From positions 1 through 14,479 of the forward strand of contig JAUWZT010000060.1 of the NCBI GenBank assembly GCA_030615145.1: a DNA stretch of 14,479 nt. Direction: 5' to 3'. Source of the stretch: Promethearchaeota archaeon. Its GTDB lineage: Archaea; Asgardarchaeota; Lokiarchaeia; Sigyniarchaeales; SOKP01. The translations under genes and the position numbers were made by a program. Position 1 is the stretch's first letter. The number at the start of each line of letters is the position of its first letter. This document shows positions 1 through 6,789 of the stretch, piece after piece. The notes under the pieces were generated by a model. The model did no database searches, had not been told where the DNA came from, and was given only the letters and a program-made list of their open reading frames with translations.

Positions 1-71
1 GGAACTAGTTCTGAGCCGATCTGACTAGCGCTGTCTATTACAAGTATTTTTCTTTTTCTACTCATATTCAT
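1..71 (-). CDS. L-threonine 3-dehydrogenase, SDR type (N-terminus only, runs off the window)
   Basis: The reverse strand reads MSRKRKILVIDSASQIGSEL from an ATG at 65-63; an in-frame ATG at 71-69 would add two residues. This matches the first beta strand and helix of the extended-SDR threonine dehydrogenase, which oxidises L-threonine to 2-amino-3-ketobutyrate with NAD+. Family members usually read like ILITGALGQIGSEL. Here two of the three Rossmann glycines are replaced (G to D and G to S), while the QIGSEL end is kept. The gene is divergent from the ketobutyrate CoA ligase, the next enzyme in threonine breakdown, and this partner supports the call. Only about 23 codons are visible, so another NAD-dependent epimerase or dehydratase of the same fold cannot be excluded. 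Confidence 0.6.
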   Translation of the reverse strand, partial: MNMSRKRKILVIDSASQIGSELV

Positions 72-234
72 CAATTTTCATGTTCATAATTCTAAGTAAA
101 TATAATGTAAAAAAGATTTATCCATTTTTTTCTAAATTTTAAGGCTTATTTTTTTATAGGAAAAACTAATATAGCTTTCTATATACACTTAATTTATTAA
201 TTTACTCACAAATTTCAAAAAAATTTAAGGTGAT
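66..234. promoter_or_regulatory. Divergent promoter region between threonine dehydrogenase and kbl
   Basis: This A+T-rich spacer separates two divergent genes of one pathway. On the plus strand a TATA-like CTATATAC lies at 179-186, and a strong archaeal Shine-Dalgarno site AAGGTGAT at 227-234 directly abuts the kbl start. No operator repeat was recognised. Confidence 0.4.
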
Positions 235-1425
235 ATGATGAAAAGAGATCCAGAAGCTTTTCTTAAGGATGACATGACCGAATTAAGGAAAAACAATCTG
301 GAATGGATTATTCGATATTTAGAAGGAGGCTCTAAGCCGCACTGCATTGTAAATGGAAAAGAAGTATTGATGCTTAATACAAATAATTATTTAGGATTAG
401 CTACGCATCCAAAGATTATTCAGGCGTCAATTGACGCTACTAAAAAATATGGGGCAGGGGCAGGGGCAGTTCCAGTAATTGCGGGTAGTTTTGATTTAAC
501 CCGTGAATTTCAAGAAAAATTTGCTAAATATAAAGAAGTGGAAGCGTCGCTCTTATGTCAGACAGGATTTGCAGTTAACTCGGGATTAATTCCTATGTTG
601 GTTGGAAAGCCTGATATAGTAGTTTCAGACGAATTAAACCATGGTTCAATTATTGATGGCGTTAGATTGTCTGGTGCGAAACGGGTTATTTATAAACATC
701 GGGATATTTCAGATTTAGAAAAACAATTAAAAGAAGCTGAAAAAGGAGGAGCTAGAAGAATTTGTATCATAACTGATGGCGTTTTTAGCATGGATGGAGA
801 TATGGCTCCTTTAGATAAGATTGTAAATGTAGCAGAAGATTTCGGAGCTATGATTTTTGTAGATGATTGCCATGGCGAAGGTGTTCTTGGAGACGGTAAA
901 GGCATAGTCGCACACTTTAATTTGCAAGGAAAGGTTCACGTAGAAGGGGGCTCAATGAGCAAAGGTTTCGGAGTTTTTGGCGGTACTGTCGCTGGTTCTA
1001 AAGACTTAATTGAATTCTGTACAAACAAAAGTAGAACATATTTGTTAAGCACAGCGCATCCACCTGGAGTAGTAGCAGCTAACATCGCTTCGATAGAAGT
1101 TGTTGAAAACGAGCCTCAACACGTTAAAGCAGTCTGGGAACATACTAACTATTTCAAGAAAGAAGTTCAAAGTATGGGATACGACACTGGAAGATCAGAA
1201 ACACCAATCATTCCTTTGATTATTGGCGACCCTGGTAAAGCTCAAGAACTCGCAAGAATCTTGTTCGAAGAAGAGAATATCTATGGCACACCAATAGTCT
1301 TTCCAATGGTCGCACGAGAACTCTCAAGAATTAGAGTACAAATGAACGCCTTACTTACAAAAGAAGATTTAAACATGGCACTTGGTTCAATTGAAAAAGT
1401 TGGAAAAAAATTAGATATAATTTAA
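235..1425 (+). CDS. kbl: 2-amino-3-ketobutyrate CoA ligase (glycine C-acetyltransferase), PLP-dependent
   Basis: This alpha-oxoamine synthase of fold-type I cleaves 2-amino-3-ketobutyrate with CoA to give glycine and acetyl-CoA in the cytosol. The PLP signature GSMSKGFG places the Schiff-base lysine at about K243. The DDCHGEG motif supplies the ring-nitrogen aspartate (D210) and stacking histidine (H213). NNYLG (about 50-54) and the C-terminal SRIRVQMNA segment are typical of the family, and 396 residues is the usual length. Two adjacent ATGs (235 and 238) follow the AAGGTGAT site; the second has the better spacing, so the protein may start one residue later. A threonine dehydrogenase start lies divergently upstream, which favours KBL over 8-amino-7-oxononanoate synthase. 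The same 3' end recurs as two relics downstream. Confidence 0.9.
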   Translation: MMKRDPEAFLKDDMTELRKNNLEWIIRYLEGGSKPHCIVNGKEVLMLNTNNYLGLATHPKIIQASIDATKKYGAGAGAVPVIAGSFDLTREFQEKFAKYKEVEASLLCQTGFAVNSGLIPMLVGKPDIVVSDELNHGSIIDGVRLSGAKRVIYKHRDISDLEKQLKEAEKGGARRICIITDGVFSMDGDMAPLDKIVNVAEDFGAMIFVDDCHGEGVLGDGKGIVAHFNLQGKVHVEGGSMSKGFGVFGGTVAGSKDLIEFCTNKSRTYLLSTAHPPGVVAANIASIEVVENEPQHVKAVWEHTNYFKKEVQSMGYDTGRSETPIIPLIIGDPGKAQELARILFEEENIYGTPIVFPMVARELSRIRVQMNALLTKEDLNMALGSIEKVGKKLDII

Positions 1426-1458
1426 AATTTCATTTTTTATCTTTTTCTTATTATTTTT
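1426..1458 (+). terminator. T-rich termination region after kbl
   Basis: Runs of T (about 1433-1438, 1442-1446 and 1453-1458) directly follow the kbl stop. Archaeal termination often uses such oligo-T tracts without a hairpin. Assigned from base composition alone. Confidence 0.35.
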
Positions 1459-1527
1459 TAGTATCTGCTGAGTTAAAGCTTTATTTTCATTAGTTAAAAA
1501 TAAAAAAATGGTTATTAAGTATTTTCT

Positions 1528-1665
1528 TATGGAAATACCATTTCCAATGGTCGCACGAGAACTCTCAAGAATCAGAATCCAAATGAACGCCTTACTTACT
1601 AAAGCTGACTGAACACCGCTTTAAGTTCAATCGAAAAGGTTGGTAAGAAATTAAATATTCTATAA
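1528..1665 (+). pseudogene. Relic of the 3' end of a kbl-like gene (relic A)
   Basis: From about 1541 to the TAA at 1663-1665 the DNA follows the last ~46 codons of kbl. It reads FPMVARELSRIRIQMNALL, then TKAD, then hits TGA at 1606-1608 because one T is missing near 1610. Restoring that base gives LNTALSSIEKVGKKLNIL and the stop. The upstream junction (1528-1540) is scrambled and no start or active site is present. Relic A shares the NTALSS wording with relic C (4091-4180), where intact kbl has NMALGS. Both relics therefore came from a different kbl allele or paralogue, not from a recent copy of the neighbour. Confidence 0.8.
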
Positions 1666-2029
1666 AAATAATGATATTTACATTTTTTTAATCCCATATG
1701 ATACTTACAAAAACTTTTGCGGCCACTTCTGCTCACTTATTTTTCAAAACAGAATCTCCAGAATTTTAATAGATACATGCTATTTTCACATCCTAATCTC
1801 ACATTATTTTATTAAAATAACTAGGAAAAAAATATTTAAATTTCGAGTAAATCTCGACTTGCGATAATTACAACATCAACTCTTAATAAATTTTTAATTA
1901 GAGCATCTATTATATTTCTTTATCTGTTTCATGGAGATTTTCTTCTAATAAAGGTCTATCTTATCTAACTAATACGAAAATTAATTTTTTTCTTATTAGA
2001 GGTTATATTTACTCGATTTTGTAGTAAGA
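1666..2029. other. Intergenic stretch with no intact gene
   Basis: This A+T-rich DNA separates the kbl relic from the surface-protein promoter. I find no tRNA, rRNA or CRISPR repeat. The only structure of note is a possible minus-strand coding relic at 1836-1960, listed separately. Confidence 0.5.
1836..1960 (-). pseudogene. Possible frameshifted C-terminal relic of an unknown protein
   Basis: Read leftward, one frame gives DRPLLEENLHETDKEI, then a stop. About two bases later another frame continues as RNIIDALIKNLLRVDVVIIA and SRDLLEI with a stop at 1838-1836. Joined, they make a coherent alternation of helix and strand of about 39 residues, as at the end of a small alpha/beta domain. I do not recognise the family. 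There is no start codon or ribosome site. Chance is possible for so short a segment in A+T-rich DNA. Confidence 0.3.
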
Positions 2030-2109
2030 TTTATAAAGTATATGTTCTTCACATTACTCAACCTTCTTTGCCTTGAAGGTTATAATTTAATTTATAAAGG
2101 TGCGAAATC
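2030..2109 (+). promoter_or_regulatory. TATA box and ribosome site for the surface-protein gene
   Basis: TTTATAAAG at 2030-2038 fits an archaeal TATA box. Transcription would start near 2060 and leave a leader of about 45-50 bases. AAGGTG at 2097-2102 lies 7 bases before the TTG at 2110, which selects that unusual start codon. A second TTTATAAA (2090-2097) overlaps the ribosome site and is probably not the promoter. Confidence 0.5.
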
Positions 2110-3972
2110 TTGAGTAATAAAAATAGAATAATAATTATTATTATAATAAGCATAATTCCATTGGCTTTTCTTACTTTAGAACCTTTTTTGATAAATAATC
2201 ATCAAAATTGGAAAGTTTCACTAGCATTTAAATTAGAAACGCCTATTATTTCTGCTCAATTTTCTTGGATAGCTAATGGAACAGCTATATGTACGGAAGA
2301 CGGTGCCAAAGGGAATATTCAAATTTGTAGTGATGGAGCGGGAGGTGCGATTCTTGCATGGGAAGATAGAAGAGGTGGAATCTATTATGATATTTACGCT
2401 CAGCGCATTGGAGCTAATGGAAATGTGCTTTGGACGGCTAATGGAACTGAAATTAGCACAGCAAACGAAAACCAGCGTTTCCCTCAAATGGTTGAAGACA
2501 GTGCTGGTGGTGCAATTATTATATGGCGGGATAAAAGAAGTGGAACCGAATATGATATTTATGCTCAGCGCATTGATGCTAATGGAAATATTCAGTGGAC
2601 ACCTAACGGTACAGCAATAATAATAGAAAATGACGGTCAGGAGGGGCCCCAAATGATAAGTGATGGAACGGGAGGTGCAATTATTACATGGCAAGACTGG
2701 AGAAATGGGTTAAATACAGATATATATGCTCAACGAATTGATTCTAATGGAAACTTACTGTGGGCTGCTAACGGTACGGCAATATCAACTGCTTCAGATA
2801 ATCAAGAATGGCCTCACCTATGTAGCGATGGTTCACAAGGTGCAATTATAGCATGGAGGGATAATAGAACTGGAATCGACTATGATCTTTATGTGCAACG
2901 AATCAACTCTAATGGAAGTGTGCTTTGGATGGCTAATGGAACTGAAATAAGTACAACAAACGATCATCAAGGAATTTTCTTTTCAATATGTAGCGACGAA
3001 GTTGGGGGCGCGATAATTGCATGGGAAGATTCCAGAAACTGGGGAACAAGTTTTTCTGATATTTATGCGCAACGAATTAATTCGAATGGAATTGTGCTAT
3101 GGACTGCAAATGGTACAGCAATATGTACTGAATCAAGTGCAAATCAATTATATCCTGAAATTTGTAGTGACGGAGCTGAAGGTGCTTTCATTGTATGGGA
3201 CGATAGAAGAGATATATTGATAACTGGCGTTGACATTTATATTGATAGGGTGTATTTCAACGGAACCACTAAGTGGGGACCTTATGGTAGAGGTCTGCGT
3301 ACAGTATCCCCTGACCAATATGGCATTGTTCTAAAATATGATGGTGTCGGGGGTGCAATAATCACCTGGTATGAAAACGGGGAAATTTATACTCAACGAG
3401 TTAATTCTGAAGTAAATCGTCTATGGGATCCCAATGGTGAGGTCATATGCAATGCAACTGGTACTCAAAGACTACCTCAAGTATACTCTGATGAAGAAGG
3501 GAGAGCAATCTTCGCTTGGGAAGATGAAAGAAACGGTATTGACACACATATTTATGCTCAGGCTATAGATGATATAGTTATACCAACTTCGAATCAACCA
3601 GAAGATATCACAATATCTATTGATGGTTCAGAAACAATTGATTGGATATTGTATGATGATTATGGAGGAGGTCAATATCAAGTCTTAACAAACGATACTG
3701 ATGGAAATTTCTACGAATGGGTGGACTGGACTCCATGGAACAATAACACTCCAATTAATATAGCGATTAATCTTACTGTAACGGGAGTTTATAATTATAC
3801 AATCGAGTATTATGACAACCAAAATCAATTCGGTGTTCCTGATACTGTTTTAGTAACAATAACAAAAGCGGATGATGATGTAGCTATTCCATTTGGGAAT
3901 TACTATATGGTATTCTTTGCTATCGGTGTAGTTTCTTTAATTATCATCAATAAACGCCGACTTTTGAATTAA
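2110..3972 (+). CDS. Membrane-anchored extracellular protein: eight ~55-residue propeller-like repeats plus an Ig-like domain
   Basis: The protein has 620 residues from a TTG start. An N-terminal hydrophobic segment (about 6-28) is a signal peptide or anchor. Eight repeats follow, beginning at W53, W108, W163, W218, W273, W331, W389 and W439. The repeat pattern is W-x-x-N-G-T, then Q-x-x-P, then SDG-x-GGAII-x-W-x-D-x-R, then DIYAQRI-x-x-NG. The period of 50-58 residues suggests a beta-propeller. Residues about 496-587 (EDITISIDGSE to VLVTITKADD) resemble an Ig-like or cadherin-like domain common in archaeal surface proteins. A membrane helix (about 596-614) and a basic tail KRR end the chain. 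This gives a cell-surface protein with its repeats outside. The first six repeats each carry an N-glycosylation sequon three residues after the Trp. The binding partner is unknown. Kbl-tail relics flank the gene on both sides. Confidence 0.75.
   Translation: MSNKNRIIIIIIISIIPLAFLTLEPFLINNHQNWKVSLAFKLETPIISAQFSWIANGTAICTEDGAKGNIQICSDGAGGAILAWEDRRGGIYYDIYAQRIGANGNVLWTANGTEISTANENQRFPQMVEDSAGGAIIIWRDKRSGTEYDIYAQRIDANGNIQWTPNGTAIIIENDGQEGPQMISDGTGGAIITWQDWRNGLNTDIYAQRIDSNGNLLWAANGTAISTASDNQEWPHLCSDGSQGAIIAWRDNRTGIDYDLYVQRINSNGSVLWMANGTEISTTNDHQGIFFSICSDEVGGAIIAWEDSRNWGTSFSDIYAQRINSNGIVLWTANGTAICTESSANQLYPEICSDGAEGAFIVWDDRRDILITGVDIYIDRVYFNGTTKWGPYGRGLRTVSPDQYGIVLKYDGVGGAIITWYENGEIYTQRVNSEVNRLWDPNGEVICNATGTQRLPQVYSDEEGRAIFAWEDERNGIDTHIYAQAIDDIVIPTSNQPEDITISIDGSETIDWILYDDYGGGQYQVLTNDTDGNFYEWVDWTPWNNNTPINIAINLTVTGVYNYTIEYYDNQNQFGVPDTVLVTITKADDDVAIPFGNYYMVFFAIGVVSLIIINKRRLLN
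2266..3579 (+). repeat. Eight tandem coding repeats of ~150-174 bp
   Basis: The internal repeats of the surface protein show clearly at DNA level, for instance in recurring GCTCAGCGCATTG and GCTAATGGAACTGAAAT words (first copies near 2398 and 2433). Repeats 1-4 are each 165 bp, 5 and 6 are 174 bp, and 7 and 8 are about 150 bp and more diverged. This suggests growth by internal duplication with the downstream repeats decaying. Confidence 0.75.
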
Positions 3973-3986
3973 TCCTAATATAACCC

Positions 3987-4012
3987 AAAAAAAAAGCTCC
4001 TTTTTTTTTTTT
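3987..4012 (+). terminator. Hairpin and T-tract terminator after the surface-protein gene
   Basis: AAAAAAAAAG (3987-3996) can pair with the C at 4000 and the following T-run (4001-4009) around a three-base CTC loop. The T-run goes on to 4012. It starts 14 bases after the stop of the surface-protein gene. Confidence 0.5.
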
Positions 4013-4090
4013 AATTTTAATTTAAAAAAAAAGATTTTATCTAAAATCTAATGTAAACATAAATAGTTAAATACAATAAAATTATTAAAA

Positions 4091-4180
4091 GTACAAATGA
4101 ACGTCTTACTCACTAAAGATGACTTGAACACAGCTTTAAGTTCTATCGAAAAAGTTGGTAAGAAGTTAGATATAATTTAA
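4091..4180 (+). pseudogene. Relic of the 3' end of a kbl-like gene (relic C)
   Basis: These 30 codons, including the TAA at 4178-4180, match the last 29 residues of kbl. They begin VQMNVLLTKDDLNTALSS and end IEKVGKKLDII; 25 of 29 residues agree with the intact protein. The frame is undamaged, but there is no start, ribosome site or catalytic part. The NTALSS wording is shared with relic A rather than with intact kbl. It lies downstream of the surface-protein gene in the same orientation, so that gene is bracketed by direct copies of a kbl tail. Confidence 0.85.
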
Positions 4181-4247
4181 ACATTTTTTTTATTTTTTGA
4201 AAAACCTCTCTATTGTTATATATATCCTTCCTCTCTATAAGATTATC

Positions 4248-4535
4248 TCATAAGATTTTTTCAAAGTCTTCAATAGTTAAATTAGAGGGAATACCAAGTT
4301 GAGACATCTTTAGAATGAGATCATGCAAAGGAATTCTAGCAATTTCTGCTGCACGTTCAATGGAGATTTCTTTCATCATATATTTTTGGAGAGCAAAATT
4401 TAAACGCTCTTGCTGCAATCCTTCAATTAAGATTTTTCTTACTAATGCTGATCGATCTAAATTTTCTTGTTCAGCAAGCTCCTCAAATTCCTTGATTAAA
4501 TCTTCATCTAATCTCAAATTCATTTGTTTGGTCAT
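4248..4535 (-). CDS. UPF0175-type antitoxin with N-terminal ribbon-helix-helix domain
   Basis: This 95-residue protein starts MTKQMNLRLDEDLIKEFEEL, a ribbon-helix-helix DNA-binding fold (about 4-45, with RSALVRKIL as the second helix). The C-terminal half (about 48-95, EISIERAAEIARIPLHDLIL) is the UPF0175 helix-turn-helix-like module. Proteins of this kind are predicted antitoxins that repress their own operon and neutralise a PIN-domain RNase. The start is set by a strong GGAGGA (4547-4542) six bases upstream. No intact toxin lies on either side. Downstream is a kbl relic, and upstream only a short PIN-like remnant. It may be an orphan left after loss of its toxin, or a free-standing regulator. 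Confidence 0.7.
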   Translation of the reverse strand: MTKQMNLRLDEDLIKEFEELAEQENLDRSALVRKILIEGLQQERLNFALQKYMMKEISIERAAEIARIPLHDLILKMSQLGIPSNLTIEDFEKIL

Positions 4536-4576
4536 TTAAATTCCTCCGTTGAGTTATTTATATTATTTTTAATAAT

Positions 4577-4705
4577 TTAATTTGCTTTTCTATAAAAGAA
4601 TTTTACAACATCTGGTTTTAATGCTTTAATATGAGCAAGCTCTTCGAATGATTTTGTAAAGTTCTCATAATTTTCATTAAAAGAAATAAGCTTTTCTGGT
4701 TTAAA
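4577..4705 (-). pseudogene. Probable C-terminal remnant of a PIN-domain toxin
   Basis: Read leftward, an open stretch without a start gives FKPEKLISFNENYENFTKSF, then EELAHIKALKPDVVKFFYRK and AN, ending at TAA 4579-4577. A stop (4708-4706) lies immediately before it, and further short coding-like residues (KSIELNLRKK) continue upstream in the same frame. The LISFNENY strand followed by a short helix and IKALKP resembles the end of VapC-like PIN domains (typical wording: VSFDxDF, then a xxxLxP tail). It stops 41 bases before the antitoxin start, an operon-like arrangement. The catalytic aspartates would lie in the missing part, so it should be inactive. Confidence 0.45.
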
Positions 4706-4783
4706 TTACTTTTTACGAAGATTCAATTCAATACTCTTTTAAATAAATGCCAAAATCTAAGCTAATTATTTTTATGTAATATC

Positions 4784-4791
4784 TTTATAAG
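4784..4791 (+). promoter_or_regulatory. TATA box for the alpha/beta hydrolase
   Basis: TTTATAAG lies about 43 bases before the ATG at 4831, which predicts a leader of about 20 bases. Confidence 0.45.
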
Positions 4792-4830
4792 TAAGTTTGT
4801 TTTCTCTAATTCAGATAGGCAGGAATTATT

Positions 4831-5625
4831 ATGCCGTATTTTGATAATGATGGAATAAAAATCTATTATGAAATTGAAGGAGAAGGTCCACCAGTAGTAA
4901 TGATTCATGGATTTAGTGAAAATCTTGAAGATAATTGGAAAGAAAAAAATTGGGTAGAAACTCTAAAAAACAACTATCAGTTAATTCTTCTAGATTGCCG
5001 AGGTCATGGAAAAAGCGATAAACCCCATGGTGATTCTTATTATGGGCAAAAAATGATGGATGACATTATTAAACTTATGGAACACCTTTCTATTGAAAAA
5101 GCTAATTTTTTTGGTTACTCTATGGGCGCTAATATAACATTTCGATTATTATTGACTAAACCTGAGATTATTATTTCTGCTATTCTTGGAGGATTTGTTT
5201 TAACCTTAAGTGAAAAAGAAATATCAAAGGATATAGAAGGCACAAAACGGATAATCGAAGCGTTTAAGGCAGAAAGTATCGATCAAGTTAAAAAGCCCAT
5301 GGCTCGTGCATTCCGTATGATCGCAGAATCAGGTGATAATGATTTACTTGCTTTAGCTGCTGTACAAGCTGGCTGGCTTAAAGATTGGACTGAAACTATG
5401 ACATCACCTGCCCAAATGAGAGAATCTCTTAAAAAGATTAAAGTGCCTGTAATGACTGTTGTAGGTTCTACTGAGATTTTCTCTGGAGACAAGACTTTAA
5501 TGGCTCAATTAGTTCCAGATGCGTGTCACTTTCAAATCCAAGGGAAAGATCACTTATCAGCTACGAGTGATCCCAAATTTCATATGGTTGTCAAAGCATT
5601 TCTGGATTTCGTTAATAATCAGTAG
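4831..5625 (+). CDS. Alpha/beta hydrolase
   Basis: This 264-residue cytosolic hydrolase has the single-domain alpha/beta fold. The oxyanion-hole motif HGF is at 26-28, and DCRGHGKSDKP (about 55-65) is the usual strand-4 loop. The nucleophile elbow GYSMG places the catalytic serine at S97, and H241 in GKDHL is the catalytic histidine. The usual acid position after VVG holds E215 (VVGSTE), with D220 as an alternative, so the acid may be Glu instead of Asp. Length and motifs fit the esterase, lactonase or dehalogenase-like branch, but the substrate cannot be read from the sequence. The gene stands alone with its own TATA box and converges on the iron-sulfur gene. Confidence 0.8.
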   Translation: MPYFDNDGIKIYYEIEGEGPPVVMIHGFSENLEDNWKEKNWVETLKNNYQLILLDCRGHGKSDKPHGDSYYGQKMMDDIIKLMEHLSIEKANFFGYSMGANITFRLLLTKPEIIISAILGGFVLTLSEKEISKDIEGTKRIIEAFKAESIDQVKKPMARAFRMIAESGDNDLLALAAVQAGWLKDWTETMTSPAQMRESLKKIKVPVMTVVGSTEIFSGDKTLMAQLVPDACHFQIQGKDHLSATSDPKFHMVVKAFLDFVNNQ

Positions 5626-5652
5626 GTAGATTTATTTTATTATTTTAAATTT

Positions 5653-5697
5653 TTATGACGATTCTTTTTGGACGAAGCTTAAGATAAAAATTCTATT
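5653..5697 (-). pseudogene. Relic copy of the 3' end of the UMF1-type MFS gene
   Basis: Positions 5653-5693 match 6790-6830 with a single mismatch, and 5694-5697 continue the match after one missing base. On the minus strand it encodes FILSFVQKESS and TAA, exactly the last 11 residues of the transporter; the only difference in these codons is synonymous (TCA to TCG). It lies beyond the iron-sulfur gene, in the same orientation as the real transporter tail. The iron-sulfur gene is thus bracketed by two copies. Confidence 0.85.
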
Positions 5698-5714
5698 TTA
5701 TTTAAAATTTAGAA

Positions 5715-6719
5715 CTATTTATTCAAATTGTTAGTAAATTTTAGTTTAGCGCTTTCAAAAAATTCGTATCCCTCCGAAAATGGGCATACCTTTATACAAA
5801 CTGAACAACCTAAAGTCTCGCTAAAATAAGGAAAACATTTTTTTATGTCAATACATGTGCTTCTTTTCCCTATCACTTTTTTTTCTTTCCAGATTGCACC
5901 AACTGGACATTCTCTAACGCATATATTACAAATTTTGCAATATTCTTCAATCCATTTGTGTTCTAAAGAGTCGGTAAATTCAAAACTCTTATTTTCTATG
6001 TAAATTGGTGCTAATCTTAAGCGAGGGCCAAATTCTGGAGTAATTAACAATCCTTGACGACCTTGCCACCCCATACCCGATTTTCCTCCTAAGGGTGGCG
6101 TTAGAGTTAAACCCCTAAGAGGATGATTAGACTGACATCGAATTCCCTTAGTTCTTAGCCAGTCAGCAATATTGTTAACTGCTATTCCCAATTTTGCGTA
6201 AATTCGCATTGCTTCTTTCCCGGCCGGAACATTTGGAGCAGTATCAATCTTTTTTTTGTCCATCTCCATCATAAAGATAAGGACATAGGGAAATAATACC
6301 AATTTATCTCTAAAAATTAGCTCTCTCGGTAATTTAGTGAAACCGATTTTGGTGATCCCCCATTTATCGCGAGAATATCGGTTTAAATCCTCCCATAATT
6401 TAGGATTAATATTATCTTCTACATTTCGCGTAGGATCTTCTAAATAAGGATAAAGTACTTTGAAACTTTTTTTCACAGAAATCATTATTTTAATTATGTA
6501 ATTCCCGGCAACAACAGGTAAAGCCCTTAGCATATTTTTTAACTGCTTTTTTTTTATTTTAAAGTTTATTTCATTTTTTGCTTTTAACTCATCGATTATC
6601 GTAAATCCATCTTGCGGCGAATTTTCCGATGCTTTTAAGACAACGACGCCAGATTCCATAGCATCTTTAATGAATTTTTGTTCAATTTTGAAATAACCAC
6701 TTGATTTATTTCGAGGCAT
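5715..6719 (-). CDS. RdhA/QueG-like corrinoid iron-sulfur protein (two 4Fe-4S clusters)
   Basis: This 334-residue soluble protein ends in a double 4Fe-4S module: CKICNICVRECP gives C261, C264, C267 and C271, and further cysteines C289, C295, C305, C308 and C312 include GCSVCIKVCPF. Ahead of it, LGGKSGMGWQGRQGLLITPE (about 210-229), then FGPRLRLAPI, matches the conserved core of reductive dehalogenases and epoxyqueuosine reductases, which bind a corrinoid over this fold. No Tat signal or membrane anchor is seen, so it is probably cytosolic. The first ~100 residues are not recognisable. Known roles in the family include reductive dehalogenation and tRNA queuosine reduction; here only an electron-transferring corrinoid or Fe-S reductase can be inferred. 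It is flanked by the MFS gene tail and its copy. Confidence 0.65.
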   Translation of the reverse strand: MPRNKSSGYFKIEQKFIKDAMESGVVVLKASENSPQDGFTIIDELKAKNEINFKIKKKQLKNMLRALPVVAGNYIIKIMISVKKSFKVLYPYLEDPTRNVEDNINPKLWEDLNRYSRDKWGITKIGFTKLPRELIFRDKLVLFPYVLIFMMEMDKKKIDTAPNVPAGKEAMRIYAKLGIAVNNIADWLRTKGIRCQSNHPLRGLTLTPPLGGKSGMGWQGRQGLLITPEFGPRLRLAPIYIENKSFEFTDSLEHKWIEEYCKICNICVRECPVGAIWKEKKVIGKRSTCIDIKKCFPYFSETLGCSVCIKVCPFSEGYEFFESAKLKFTNNLNK

Positions 6720-6789
6720 GTTACTACTCTAATTCATTAACTTTAATATAAAATTATATAAAAAAAAAGGAAATTGATTAAGTATTTTC

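Noticed and set aside
2233..2694. Long open frame opposite the surface-protein repeats (and plus-strand frames at 2276 and 3017)
   Set aside because: These are shadows of the repetitive coding sequence with no ribosome site and no domain-like sequence.
2266..3579. CRISPR-like array
   Set aside because: The repetition has a period of 150-174 bp, keeps frame and encodes protein repeats; there are no short identical repeats with unique spacers.
4315..4539. Plus-strand open frame opposite the antitoxin
   Set aside because: Mirror of the UPF0175 gene, which has a strong ribosome site and a recognisable fold.
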